Shown: positions 15,845-25,279 of the stretch, piece by piece | Layout: each line of letters starts with the position of its first letter | Position numbering within the stretch: the stretch's first letter is position 1 | Origin: REDI01 sp038123735 | Lineage (GTDB): Bacteria > Myxococcota_A > UBA796 > GCA-2862545 | Assembly: GCA_038123735.1 (NCBI GenBank) | Contig: JAYPAP010000003.1 | Coordinates: forward strand, 23,923-87,922 | Direction of reading: 5' to 3' | DNA: 64,000 nucleotides | The notes under the pieces: generated by a model | What the model was told of the DNA's origin: nothing | The model's input: the letters and a program-made list of their open reading frames with translations, nothing else | Database searches by the model: none | Program-made: the position numbers and the translations under genes

Positions 15845-16005
15845 GTACTGTGTTATGCCTGACTACGCAGATGGGCCCAAACGGGTTATACCGCGCCCCA
15901 CCTGGGGGGGATCACCCCCTGCTATTCGCTAGGCCTCACCGTCCGAGGCCAATAATCGGCGATAGTGCCAACGGACTGGCCGGGTTAACTAGTTGGAGGA
16001 GACAC

Positions 16006-17712
16006 ATGCGCGTCTGGACCGATGGACAGACCCACGTGATCGAAACCCGAGACGGCTTGACCGTCCAAAGCGAAGAGAGCCACCAACACGAGGCCGACGC
16101 TGCACCGTATCGCTGGTGCATGCGCGTCATCGGAACGGCTGTTCCGAACGACTGCGTAGCGATTGGCCGCAGCCCTGATGGGCGCGTGATCGGTGTTCGC
16201 ATGCCTTCGAGGCGTGCTGGTGCACACATGGTGCCCCTTCGCCAAGCAGAAGAGGGTTGGGTCTGGGGTCGTCCGCTTCCCGTACCAAAAGCGGTACGCA
16301 CTGACTTTCGAGCACTCTGGGCCCCTGGGGCCGCCCCGTTCTCACGGGGGCGAAAGTTAGGACAAGGACAGCGCAATATTCAGCTTTCCGAGAGCCCTTG
16401 GGGCATCTGCCTTGCCGACCACGGAACCGGCATCGTGACTGCCTTGCGCAAGGGTGCGGAAGACCTCACGCAGGCAATTCGGGTGCCCACCCAGCCTGAT
16501 GCTCATATCGATGCGGTTGCGACCCAGTCTGGATTCTTAGTCCAAGTGGTGGTCGGGGGCCGTGAGGGCGTCCTGTCGCGATTCGGCCCTACCGGAACTC
16601 ACCGTGGCGCCATTGCAAGCACAGGTCCAAAGGGTCCTCTGCGCCAACTCGCTGACGGCACCGTCCTCCATGCCGGCCTCTTTGAAGGCGACTTCAAATT
16701 GCTGTTGCGCGACCCGAATACCCTCGAAGTGGTCACCGAAGTGCCGGCCTGCGGCCTCGACCAAGTCGATGTCGCCACAGGCGTCAGCCCAGAGGGCGAC
16801 CGATTCATCGTCTCCGACGGCCGCGTCGCCGTTCTCGGGATGCTGCAAGAAGACGGCTCCTGGACGACCGAACCTCTTGAGATGCACATCGGAGAAGCGC
16901 CAAAGGCTGCTGACCCACCCGTTCTCACGGTTCGGGAGACCATGCTCGAAACCCGGCCAGGGCCATTCAAGCACACCATTCCCGTGATCAACCGCGGAGG
17001 TCCATGCCCCGGCTTCGTCCTTCGGATCGCCAATCACGATGCGGTAGTGCTCGAGCGCGTCACCGTAGATGGGCGCACGGTGTCTCTGCTCGACAACCGG
17101 AAGGCCAACTCGAAGGAAGCACGCTTCGATAATCTTAACCTCGATGATGATTTCGAAGTCACCATCTACGGCGAGGCCCGCCTGACCGGCGAAGCGCCCC
17201 TCGAGCTCGGGCTCTTCCGCGCAGCTGGCGAGCCGTACGCGATCGGCAACTGGACCTTCAACATCAGCGGCGCTGAAGAAGTGCGATGCCAGGTGCTCTC
17301 CGGTGAAGACGACATGGCACTTTCCTCTGGTGAGTTCGCCGGCCTCGTTGAAGTGATGAAGAACTTGGGCGTCATCGACACCCACCTTCGCACGCCAGAC
17401 CTCGACCGGTGGACACCGCGCGTGTGCCGCCGTCTACGTCTCGATTGTCGTCCTCCCCATACGTCGCCACAATACGCCGAATGGGAAAAGACTTGGATGC
17501 GGCTCACCGCGAGTGACCGCGCGGCAACCGGCCCCGATGGTCGCCCACCGCTGTTCAAGTTCGCAGCCGACCATCCGTGGCATGTGACCCCCGTGGAATG
17601 CGAGAGCATTGTGGAAGGACTCCGGAACGTGCCCAATGACACGGTGCGCACCTGGGTTCACTTCGCCGAAAAGGCTGCCTCTGCCGGTGGCTTCTTGGTG
17701 ATGTCAGCCTAA
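16006..17712 (+). CDS. Large protein of unknown function, propeller-like N-terminus
   Basis: A 568-residue protein that I do not recognise. ATG 16006 is set by GGAGGAG a few bases upstream; the frame is open further back but without a ribosome site. There is no signal peptide or membrane segment, so it appears cytoplasmic. The first 300 residues are beta-rich with repeated Gly-Asp turns and Trp residues. Residues 300-430 look like an immunoglobulin-type sandwich (VPACGLDQVDVATGV, RIANHDAVVLERVTVDGR, LNLDDDFEVTIYGE). The last 120 residues are helical. It stands alone between convergent neighbours with its own leader containing the palindrome at 15822. Confidence 0.6.
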   Translation: MRVWTDGQTHVIETRDGLTVQSEESHQHEADAAPYRWCMRVIGTAVPNDCVAIGRSPDGRVIGVRMPSRRAGAHMVPLRQAEEGWVWGRPLPVPKAVRTDFRALWAPGAAPFSRGRKLGQGQRNIQLSESPWGICLADHGTGIVTALRKGAEDLTQAIRVPTQPDAHIDAVATQSGFLVQVVVGGREGVLSRFGPTGTHRGAIASTGPKGPLRQLADGTVLHAGLFEGDFKLLLRDPNTLEVVTEVPACGLDQVDVATGVSPEGDRFIVSDGRVAVLGMLQEDGSWTTEPLEMHIGEAPKAADPPVLTVRETMLETRPGPFKHTIPVINRGGPCPGFVLRIANHDAVVLERVTVDGRTVSLLDNRKANSKEARFDNLNLDDDFEVTIYGEARLTGEAPLELGLFRAAGEPYAIGNWTFNISGAEEVRCQVLSGEDDMALSSGEFAGLVEVMKNLGVIDTHLRTPDLDRWTPRVCRRLRLDCRPPHTSPQYAEWEKTWMRLTASDRAATGPDGRPPLFKFAADHPWHVTPVECESIVEGLRNVPNDTVRTWVHFAEKAASAGGFLVMSA

Positions 17713-17782
17713 GTGCTCGGAGGCAGGGCGTGCCAGTATGGTGTGCCCTCTCCTCTCCCGAAATCTACGAACCCCAGGGCGC

Positions 17783-19243
17783 CTACGCGGCCTTGGTGGA
17801 ACGTAGGCCCGCGCTGAGTTTCTCCATCGAATCACGCGCATCGCCGAAGTACATTCTCGTGTTGTCTCGTAAGAACAGCGGATTCACAATCCCGGCGTAG
17901 CCCTTCCCACGACCGCGCTTCAGCACGATGGTATTCGTGGCTTCCCAGGCGTGAAGCACCGGCATTCCCGCAATCGGGCTATTCGGATCATCCAATGCCG
18001 ACGGATTGACGATATCGTTCGCGCCGATCACCAACACCAGGTCGGTGTCTGCAAAGTCGTCGTTGATCTCCTCAAGCTCCAACACGATATCGTAGGGCAC
18101 CCCGGCCTCCGCGAGCAGCACATTCATGTGCCCGGGAAGTCGACCCGCTACCGGGTGAATAGCGAACCGAACCTCAACGCCTTTCTCTCTCATCGTCCGC
18201 GTAAAGCTATGAACAGCCTGCTGCGCCTGGGCGACCGCCATGCCGTACCCCGGCACGATGATGACCCGCTTGACGGTCTGAAGCAGCTCGAGCACCTCAT
18301 CGGTCTCGATCTCCGTCATCTCGCCTTCAACCACCTTGGCTGGACCGGTGGGTCCAGCACCGAACCCGCCAAAAATGACATTCCAAATCGACCGGTTCAT
18401 CGCGCGACACATGATCACGGATAGGATGGCTCCGGAGGAACCCACCAAGGCACCAGTGACGATCAACAGGTCATTTTCTAGCATGAAGCCTGCAGCTGCT
18501 GCCGTCCAACCCGAGTAGCTATTCAGCAAGCTGACCACCACGGGCATGTCCGCTCCCCCGATCGCGAGGACGAGGTGAGCCCCGAGAATTGCAGAGATAC
18601 CCGCTGCAATTCCGAGATACAGCACCCCCTGCTCGGGAATGAACATCATGGGTACACACAGCCCGATCATGCCCAGCGCCATCACCGCGTTGATGAGGTG
18701 CCGGCCAGGGAGCATCAGCGGCTTGCCGGACAGCCGACCATCCAGCTTCAACCATGCGATTACCGAGCCAGTAAAAGTGATTCCGCCAATGACCACATCG
18801 AGGAAGATCTCCACATCATGGACATAGTGCTCGGCACCGCGTGCCACTTCCTCCGCGCCATGGGCCGCTCCGGATGAGAGGTAGGTTGAAAACCCGACAA
18901 GAACGGCAGCCAACCCTACGAAACTATGGAGTGCCGCCACCAACTGCGGCATGGAGGTCATCTGCACGCGGATCGCCAGAAGCACCCCGATAATCCCGCC
19001 AACCAGGGTACTCCCCAGCACGACCGAATAGCCGATGGTGAGCGCAGTCGTCTCCCCGTTCCCCGTGAGTCCCAGAATATCGGGGTGTCCCAGGGTCGCG
19101 ACAACCGCGAGACACATGCCCAAGATCCCAAAAATGTTGCCTCGACCCGCCGTCTCCTGCTTGGACAAGCCACCGAGCGACAGAATGAACAGCACCCCAG
19201 CAACGAGGTACGCCGTAGTCATTAAACCTTCAGCATTTGGCAT
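17783..19243 (-). CDS. pntB: NAD(P) transhydrogenase beta subunit
   Basis: Proton-pumping nicotinamide nucleotide transhydrogenase subunit beta, 486 residues, with about nine transmembrane helices. The cytoplasmic NADP-binding domain III carries IVPGYGMAVAQAQQAVHS and GANDIVNP. It uses the proton gradient to drive hydride transfer from NADH to NADP+, supplying NADPH. ATG 19243 is supported by AGGAG just upstream and lies 3 nt after the pntA stop, so both are co-translated. Length and domains match E. coli PntB. It converges on the unknown protein gene with a 70-nt gap containing only weak inverted repeats. Confidence 0.95.
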   Translation of the reverse strand: MPNAEGLMTTAYLVAGVLFILSLGGLSKQETAGRGNIFGILGMCLAVVATLGHPDILGLTGNGETTALTIGYSVVLGSTLVGGIIGVLLAIRVQMTSMPQLVAALHSFVGLAAVLVGFSTYLSSGAAHGAEEVARGAEHYVHDVEIFLDVVIGGITFTGSVIAWLKLDGRLSGKPLMLPGRHLINAVMALGMIGLCVPMMFIPEQGVLYLGIAAGISAILGAHLVLAIGGADMPVVVSLLNSYSGWTAAAAGFMLENDLLIVTGALVGSSGAILSVIMCRAMNRSIWNVIFGGFGAGPTGPAKVVEGEMTEIETDEVLELLQTVKRVIIVPGYGMAVAQAQQAVHSFTRTMREKGVEVRFAIHPVAGRLPGHMNVLLAEAGVPYDIVLELEEINDDFADTDLVLVIGANDIVNPSALDDPNSPIAGMPVLHAWEATNTIVLKRGRGKGYAGIVNPLFLRDNTRMYFGDARDSMEKLSAGLRSTKAA

Positions 19244-19246
19244 GAC

Positions 19247-20803
19247 CTACTCCTTCCGGAACATGCGCAGCATGCGCTGGGTGACGAGGAATCCGCCGAA
19301 TACATTGATGCTCGCGAACAGAATCGCGACCGCACCCAAGATCGCCGCAGCATCCAAACGGCCAGAACCGGCCTGAAGAATGCCTCCTACCAAAATAATT
19401 CCACTGATCGCGTTGGTGACTGCCATCAGAGGTGTGTGCAGGGAATGCGACACGTTCCAGATGACCTGCCATCCAACAAAGACCGCCAAGACGAAGACCG
19501 TCAGGTGCTGCAAGAGTCCGGCCGGTGCGAATCCACCGATCAACAGGGCCCCGAGAGCGAAAATGATGACGCTCGCCCATACCCCGCTTCCCGAATCCTT
19601 TTTCTTACCTAACGGAACGGGTGCAGCCACCGTCTCGACCTCTTCCTGGGGGTCTGGCTCCGGGGGCGGAGGCGGGGGAGCTGGTCGCGGGGCGGGCCAG
19701 CGCATCTCGCCTTGTTCCAAGACGAGACATCCGCGAATGACTTCATTGTCGTGGTCGATAGACCAGTCGGTCGCACCACCAGCATCTGCCAGCAAATTCA
19801 CCACGTTGGTCGCAAAGAACTGACTGGCGACCGTGGGCTGACGACTCGTGAGGTCCGTGTACCCTAAGATGGTGACCCCGCCATGCTCGATCACCTGACC
19901 GGGCACCGTGAGCTCGCAGTTGCCGCCGTTTGCCGCGGCGAGGTCGACCACGACAGAGCCCGGCTTCATGCGCTCAACCATATCGACCATATAGAGCTTA
20001 GGTGCTGGACGACCGGGAATAAGTGCGGTGGTGATAACCACATCCACTTCGTCGGCCTGCTGGCGAAACAACTCCATCTCCGCCGCTATGAATTCGTCCG
20101 ACATCACCTTGGCATAGCCGCCGCCGCCATCTCCTGATTCTTCGAATTCCAGCATCAGGAAGGTGCCGCCCAGGCTCTCGACCTGCTCTCGCACCACCGG
20201 ACGAACATCGAAAGCGCGAACCTCCGCACCGAGTGCTCGAGCGGCTCCGATCGCTGCCAGCCCTGCCACGCCAGCTCCGATCACCAGCACCCGGGCAGGG
20301 GGTGACTTGCCCGCCGCCGTCATCTGGCCGCCGAAGAACCCGCCGTAGCACTGAGCCGCCTCGATGACCGCTCGATACCCGGCAATGTTCGCCATTGATG
20401 AAAGTACATCCATGGACTGGGCCCGCGTGATGCGCGGTACCTGGTCCAATCCGAGAACCGTCGCCTTACGCGCGCTCAATTTATCGAGCAAAGGCTGATT
20501 CTGAGCTGGATCAATCAGGGACACCAGAACAGCGCCCTCGGGCAGAAGGTCCGCCTCATGCGTTCCGTCGCTGCGCTCAGTCGGTGGGTTCACCTTTACC
20601 ACCACTTCCGCGTCCGCCCAGGCGTCATCGACGAGGGTGACCAAGACCTCTTCGTACGCGGCATCGGGATAGCCGGCAGCAGTCCCAGCCCCGCGCTCCA
20701 CAGAAACCGAAAACCCATTATCAATCAGCTTTTTCGCTACGGCTGGTGTAATCGCTACCCGCGCCTCACCTTCCCGTACCTCGGCCGGAACCCCTAGCTT
20801 CAT
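19247..20803 (-). CDS. pntA: NAD(P) transhydrogenase alpha subunit
   Basis: Single-chain alpha subunit of 518 residues. It has an alanine-dehydrogenase-like NAD-binding domain I starting KLGVPAEVREGEARVA, Rossmann motif GAGVAGLAAIGAARALGA, and the RQPTVASQFF region. A linker rich in Pro and Glu (six consecutive Pro near residue 375) follows, then three or four membrane helices ending with NAISGIILVGGIL. It binds NADH and, with PntB, forms the proton-translocating complex. ATG 20803 has GGAGG close by. In many alphaproteobacteria the two parts are separate genes; here they are joined as in E. coli. The Pro-rich hinge is longer than usual. Confidence 0.95.
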   Translation of the reverse strand: MKLGVPAEVREGEARVAITPAVAKKLIDNGFSVSVERGAGTAAGYPDAAYEEVLVTLVDDAWADAEVVVKVNPPTERSDGTHEADLLPEGAVLVSLIDPAQNQPLLDKLSARKATVLGLDQVPRITRAQSMDVLSSMANIAGYRAVIEAAQCYGGFFGGQMTAAGKSPPARVLVIGAGVAGLAAIGAARALGAEVRAFDVRPVVREQVESLGGTFLMLEFEESGDGGGGYAKVMSDEFIAAEMELFRQQADEVDVVITTALIPGRPAPKLYMVDMVERMKPGSVVVDLAAANGGNCELTVPGQVIEHGGVTILGYTDLTSRQPTVASQFFATNVVNLLADAGGATDWSIDHDNEVIRGCLVLEQGEMRWPAPRPAPPPPPPEPDPQEEVETVAAPVPLGKKKDSGSGVWASVIIFALGALLIGGFAPAGLLQHLTVFVLAVFVGWQVIWNVSHSLHTPLMAVTNAISGIILVGGILQAGSGRLDAAAILGAVAILFASINVFGGFLVTQRMLRMFRKE

Positions 20804-20965
20804 CGGACCTCCTCAAGGGGTCAGGGGTACCACGCACGGCGAAGATGGTGAAGTCGAGCAACTTCGTGCGGCGGCCCAGGGGCACATCACAGGCCCAATA
20901 AGGTGCTATAAGCTACACTAACCAGCGCAACAACACATCTCTGATCCGGTGATTCGTATGCCGTC

Positions 20966-22609
20966 CTACACTGCCGGTGCGGGGCAAGCGTTGCGTACCG
21001 CAGCCGGTAAGTCGCCCACGTTGGCAACCCGGTTCGCGAAGATCGACGCCAACTTGTTTGCGGCCGCCTCGTACGCTTCGGGGTCATCCCACGCATTTCT
21101 CGGATCGAGCAGTTGAGCGTCCACACCCGCGACCACCTTCGGAATACGCATCTTGAATCGCGCATCCCAGGTGAAGTTCTCTGGCGCCATGTCCACCTGA
21201 CCATCCCGGACTGCGTTGATGATCGCCTTACTAACCATGATATCGACCCGGCTTCGCCCTGGCCGGTTCGGTCCGAGCCACCCGGTATTCACCAACCAGA
21301 CCGTGGTGCCGTGCGTCTGCATTAAGTCACCCAATAGGTCGGTATAATACTTGGGTTTTAGCGGCATGAACGGAAGTCCAAAGAAGCTAGAGAAGGTGGG
21401 CTGCGGCTCGTTCACGCCCTTCTCCGTGCCAGGCATCTTACTCGTAAAGCCCATGGCAAAGTGGAACATCGCAGACTCGGTGTCCAACAGAGCCAGCGGC
21501 GGCAACACGCCAAACCCATCTGCCGTCAGGAACGTGATGCAGCCTGGGGCATGCGTCATCCCCGATGCCTTTGCGGTATCCACAAACTCGAGCGGGTATC
21601 CCACCCGGCCGTTGGCGGTGATGGAACCATCCGAGTAATCCGCGCGTCCATCCCCATCGATAACGATGTTCTCCGCCGTAGTGCCGTAGCGAATCGCATC
21701 GAAGACCTCGGGTTCCTTCTCGCGACGCAGATTCTCCGTCTTCGCGTACTGGCCGCCCTCCATATTGGAAATGACCTCCGCAGCGTCACCGTGGATATCG
21801 ACGATGATCTGGTCATCTGCGACCGGGTGACCCGTATTGCTCAGCGTGGTCTTTCCTGTACCCGACAACCCAGCGTGGATAGCGGAACGGCCGGTAGTTC
21901 CCTCACTCGCACCCGCATGCATGGTCAGGATGCCCCGCAGCGGCAAGATCAGGTTTTGAACCGCAAAGATGCACTTCTTGATCTGGCCATTGTACTTGGT
22001 GCCGCCAATGATCGTCGTCTTTTCACCAAGGTGGGTGATGATGAAGGCATCGCCATTCGTTCCGTCCCGCTCCTCAGCCGTCACCATCGGGGCATGGAGT
22101 ACGGTCCAGCCTGGCTCGAAACCCGCGAGCATCTCATCCGCCGGCCGCCGGAATATGTTTCGCGCAAAGAGCGCCCCTACCGGACGGTCCGTGATGACCC
22201 GAATGTTCCTTACGGTACGCGCCGTTCGACCACTCACCCCATCGTTCACAAAGAGGTGGCTGGCCTCACCCAAGTGCGCCAAGACCCGCCCCTTCAGACG
22301 CTCCCAGACATCCGCCCCGATCGGCAAGTTATCCCAGCGACCATCTTCAGGGTTTCCCCAGGAGATAATGTCATCCAGGGCATGCCCCTCCACGGTGATG
22401 CTCGGGTCATTGACCATGAACGATGACTTGGCCGCCCGCCCAAAGTACGGCGCGGTCTCCTGCCGCAAGGCGCCATTGGCCATCACGGTTGCATGGCCCA
22501 GTTGAGTCGCGAGCGCATACAAGGTCTCAACACTGGCGTTCCGAAGTACAATTCCTGAGGCTTGCACCCCAGCCGCTGCAACGAGCGTGCGTGGATCGAC
22601 GAAAGACAT
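20966..22609 (-). CDS. pckA: Phosphoenolpyruvate carboxykinase (ATP)
   Basis: The ATP-dependent enzyme converts oxaloacetate to PEP, the gateway of gluconeogenesis. The 547-residue length fits. Kinase P-loop GLSGTGKTTLS, the metal-binding HPVADDQIIVD stretch and the substrate-binding GRTARTVRN motif are intact, as is the C-terminal LVNTGW region. ATG 22609 has GGAGG 9 bases upstream; the frame extends to 22702 without support. It forms its own unit upstream of pntAB on the same strand, separated by 160 nt. Together with sdh and suc genes further right it suggests a respiratory, gluconeogenic lifestyle. Confidence 0.95.
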   Translation of the reverse strand: MSFVDPRTLVAAAGVQASGIVLRNASVETLYALATQLGHATVMANGALRQETAPYFGRAAKSSFMVNDPSITVEGHALDDIISWGNPEDGRWDNLPIGADVWERLKGRVLAHLGEASHLFVNDGVSGRTARTVRNIRVITDRPVGALFARNIFRRPADEMLAGFEPGWTVLHAPMVTAEERDGTNGDAFIITHLGEKTTIIGGTKYNGQIKKCIFAVQNLILPLRGILTMHAGASEGTTGRSAIHAGLSGTGKTTLSNTGHPVADDQIIVDIHGDAAEVISNMEGGQYAKTENLRREKEPEVFDAIRYGTTAENIVIDGDGRADYSDGSITANGRVGYPLEFVDTAKASGMTHAPGCITFLTADGFGVLPPLALLDTESAMFHFAMGFTSKMPGTEKGVNEPQPTFSSFFGLPFMPLKPKYYTDLLGDLMQTHGTTVWLVNTGWLGPNRPGRSRVDIMVSKAIINAVRDGQVDMAPENFTWDARFKMRIPKVVAGVDAQLLDPRNAWDDPEAYEAAANKLASIFANRVANVGDLPAAVRNACPAPAV

Positions 22610-22734
22610 GGCGGTTTTCCTCCGGGCGCGCGTGCGTAACGCGAACAGTTCATCTCCGGACCAATCTTGACCGATTGACACTGGGCTGACAGACTCCACC
22701 ACCCGACTCTGGTAGACAGGCTACAGGAGGCCGC

Positions 22735-23544
22735 GTGTTCCGTACGTTTTCGTCGTTGGCACTATTAATGAGTTGCGGCGGCTCAGTTGACAGTCGTGTG
22801 ACGCTCGATGTGTTCACCGGGACTTGCGACTGGAGCGGCGACGAGTGGATGGGCGTCGAGCGGGTGGCGATGTCCGTGGAGCACGCCCCGGGCCAACTCA
22901 TGGACCGCGCCCTCGACCTTCAGTGGGGAGGATGCTCTCTCACCCCCAGTCTCTTGTTGGACGATGGCCCTCTTCAAGGCGGTCGGGCCCTCAAGGATGT
23001 CGGTGAGCGTCCTAGTTGGTCAAGTGGCACGTTCGCCGGTACACTCACCAAGATTGAGGATGGCTATTGGCTTGGTGAAACCACGCCTTCCGGCACATGT
23101 GGGAACATCGATGATGTCCTCGACGGTGGATTCCAACTTCAGCAACTGGGGCCGTTGAATGAAGTCGTCTCCCCCATGACCGGCTCCACCACCGGGGTGA
23201 TCACCATGAACGGGGAGACTGAGCACGACTGGGACGGCGAGCTGACCGTCGGTACAGAGGCCACGGTGGGATGGAGCGTCAGCGGGTGGGAGCGATCGTT
23301 CGTCCAAATACGGAGCTACGTCGGTAGAAACCCGTCTACCACTCTCACTTGCGATACCTCTGGCGAGTCCTCGTTCACCGTCGACAGCGACATCTGGGAT
23401 GAGTTGGGCGCCACGGGAGACCAGTCGATCGAGCTCGTGGTGGGCTTCACTTCGCAACTCGAGAACAAGAGCGGCGGCATGAATACTCAATCCGCTATAC
23501 GGATCNNNNNNNNNNATCCGTGCGTTCCTCGGAAGAAGGGTTAA
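22735..23544 (+). CDS. Exported lipoprotein, C-terminus disturbed by gap
   Basis: A lipoprotein of unknown function: GTG 22735 with GGAGG four bases upstream, signal peptide ending LLMSC (Cys14). The mature part is beta-rich with Cys pairs (TGTCDW, WGGCS, SGTCGN, LTCDTSG) and recurring Trp-Asp turns. No family is recognised. It is divergent from pckA with a 125-nt promoter region. Ten N at 23506-23515 interrupt the last 15 residues, and the reading frame after the gap is arbitrary, so the shown stop at 23544 is uncertain. map starts shortly after. Confidence 0.6.
   Translation: MFRTFSSLALLMSCGGSVDSRVTLDVFTGTCDWSGDEWMGVERVAMSVEHAPGQLMDRALDLQWGGCSLTPSLLLDDGPLQGGRALKDVGERPSWSSGTFAGTLTKIEDGYWLGETTPSGTCGNIDDVLDGGFQLQQLGPLNEVVSPMTGSTTGVITMNGETEHDWDGELTVGTEATVGWSVSGWERSFVQIRSYVGRNPSTTLTCDTSGESSFTVDSDIWDELGATGDQSIELVVGFTSQLENKSGGMNTQSAIRIXXXXPCVPRKKG
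23506..23515. other. Assembly gap (10 N)
   Basis: The gap is flanked by GGATC and ATCC, so the two edges are partly complementary and a small hairpin or repeat may have broken the assembly. Its true length is unknown. It lies in the last codons of the upstream lipoprotein. Confidence 0.95.
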
Positions 23545-23563
23545 TCGCCCGACCGGAGGAATC

Positions 23564-24433
23564 ATGCCCAAACTGCGCCGCAAGAAGAGTCTGTCACCAG
23601 CCGAGCTCGACGAGATGCGTGCCGCCTGCCGACTCGCCGCCGACACGCTGATGATGGTCGGCGAGCAGATCCGCGCCGGCATGACGACCGAGGATATCAA
23701 CACGCTGGTCCACGACTTCACCCTCGCCCATGATGCCTACCCGGCCCCGCTTAATTACGGGGGAACCCGCTACCGTCCAGGCTTTCCCAAGTCGGTTTGC
23801 ACCTCGGTGAACGAGTGTGTTTGCCATGGCATTCCGGGGCCCTACGTACTGAAGGACGGCGACATCATCAATGTAGATGTCACCTCGCTCCTGCCAGCTA
23901 AAAATGGCTTTTTTGGCGACACATCAGCTACCTTTTACATCGGTGAGCCGAGCCCCGCGACCAAACACCTCGTCGAGGTGACACGGGAGTGCTTGGAAAT
24001 CGGAATCAAGCAGGTTCGACCTGGCGCTCGGGTGGGAGATATCGGCGCAGCCATTCAAAAATATGCCGAGTCCAAGGGATGTTCGGTCGTTCGTGAGTAT
24101 ACCGGGCATGGGATCCACCGGGTCTTTCACGATGAGCCAAGCATTCAGCACGTCGGTCCCGCCGGCCGCGGCCCTATTCTGAAAAAGGGGATGACCTTTA
24201 CCATCGAGCCGATGATCAACATCGGTGAACCCGACATCATTCACCTCGATGACGGCTGGACAGTCCTTACCCGGGACCGAAGTCTCTCGGCCCAGTTTGA
24301 GCACACGGTGCTGGTGACCCGAAACGGGGTTGAGGTCCTCACCCGGCGCCCAGGGCTCCTCAAGAACTCCGAAGATGTGCCTTGGGCTCGCCTCGGCCCC
24401 CTCTCTTCCGCGCTACCGGAATCCAGCGATTAA
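23564..24433 (+). CDS. map: Methionine aminopeptidase, type I
   Basis: Removes the initiator Met from nascent proteins. The 289 residues carry the pita-bread fold: CTSVNECVCHGIP, the metal ligands in IINVDVTSLL and FFGDTSATF, the catalytic HGIHRVFHDEP and the GMTFTIEPM and QFEHTVLV glutamates. An N-terminal extension with KLRRKKSLSPAELDEMR and a C-terminal tail of 30 residues are present, both common. GGAGG precedes the ATG. It is tail-to-tail with the next gene; the two stop codons overlap in a TTAA motif. Confidence 0.95.
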   Translation: MPKLRRKKSLSPAELDEMRAACRLAADTLMMVGEQIRAGMTTEDINTLVHDFTLAHDAYPAPLNYGGTRYRPGFPKSVCTSVNECVCHGIPGPYVLKDGDIINVDVTSLLPAKNGFFGDTSATFYIGEPSPATKHLVEVTRECLEIGIKQVRPGARVGDIGAAIQKYAESKGCSVVREYTGHGIHRVFHDEPSIQHVGPAGRGPILKKGMTFTIEPMINIGEPDIIHLDDGWTVLTRDRSLSAQFEHTVLVTRNGVEVLTRRPGLLKNSEDVPWARLGPLSSALPESSD

Positions 24434-25209
24434 TCGCTTCCTTGGTCTGCGATCTGAAGCTGGCTAAATCCGAAGCGGACCTTCAAGGTCATGTCCTCAT
24501 CATCGACATGCAGGACCAAATCCTCCACGCCCATCTGCACTTTGAGCGCACCACCCGCTGGCGACACCAGGTCCTCCACTTGCGCCCGCTTGAGGATCGG
24601 CACCGGGTTCACTCGTGGCAACTGCTGCTCTAGAACATACTCCGCGAGCCGGGCGGCCAATTGCAGGACAGCCTGGTCACCGATGTGGATAGCCAGGTCG
24701 CCGAGGGACCCAATAACAGAGGCCTCTTCCTGATTATAGTGGATATCCTTGAGCTTCACGGAGGCCCCAAGGCGCCGTTCAATCGAGAAAGGCAGCTCAA
24801 GATTTTCCTGCAGCAGATACAGCGTGCCCTCTGCTACCCCCTTGAGCCACGCGTCAGCCGCAACCTCCTGCTGGCCATACCGAAGCTCTGTACCGAGGTC
24901 ATCCAGTTCAATGCGCCACGTGCCCTCAACGCGAATCAGATCGTTCACGCGCCGGTAGATTCCGTCTTTGCGCTTGAGCCAGGACTGGCGTGCCCGATCA
25001 CGGATCCGAACGATGGTCTCTGGTGGTTCGCGATCGGTCAGCAGGCCGGCCACCCGCTCGCGGACCCCCAACTGATGGACGAAATCTTTCGCACCTTGCC
25101 GGATGTTCAATTCACCGCCAGACAACTCCACGGGAAGCGCCGAAGAGAGCAATTCCTGCCACATTTCCCGGGAGAGATTGAGTGATAGATGGTAGCCATC
25201 TGAGCCCAT
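24430..25209 (-). CDS. Unknown cytoplasmic protein
   Basis: A 259-residue protein without signal peptide or membrane helix that I cannot place. ATG 25209 is chosen from GGAGG five bases upstream. It begins with a beta strand YHLSLNLS, then alternates amphipathic strands and helices (GTWRIELDDLGTELRYGQQE, GSLGDLAIHIGDQAVLQLAARL), ending with repeated beta strands around DLVLHVDDEDMTLKVRFGF. The pattern faintly recalls lipid-binding tubular DUF4403-type proteins, but no family motif was found. It is divergent from the MFS gene with a 70-nt shared promoter. Confidence 0.6.
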   Translation of the reverse strand: MGSDGYHLSLNLSREMWQELLSSALPVELSGGELNIRQGAKDFVHQLGVRERVAGLLTDREPPETIVRIRDRARQSWLKRKDGIYRRVNDLIRVEGTWRIELDDLGTELRYGQQEVAADAWLKGVAEGTLYLLQENLELPFSIERRLGASVKLKDIHYNQEEASVIGSLGDLAIHIGDQAVLQLAARLAEYVLEQQLPRVNPVPILKRAQVEDLVSPAGGALKVQMGVEDLVLHVDDEDMTLKVRFGFSQLQIADQGSD

Positions 25210-25279
25210 GAGGACCTCCGATGCGCACTCTAACTGAAAGCCACGGGCGAGTGTCGGAACACGGCGGTAGGCGTGGGGT

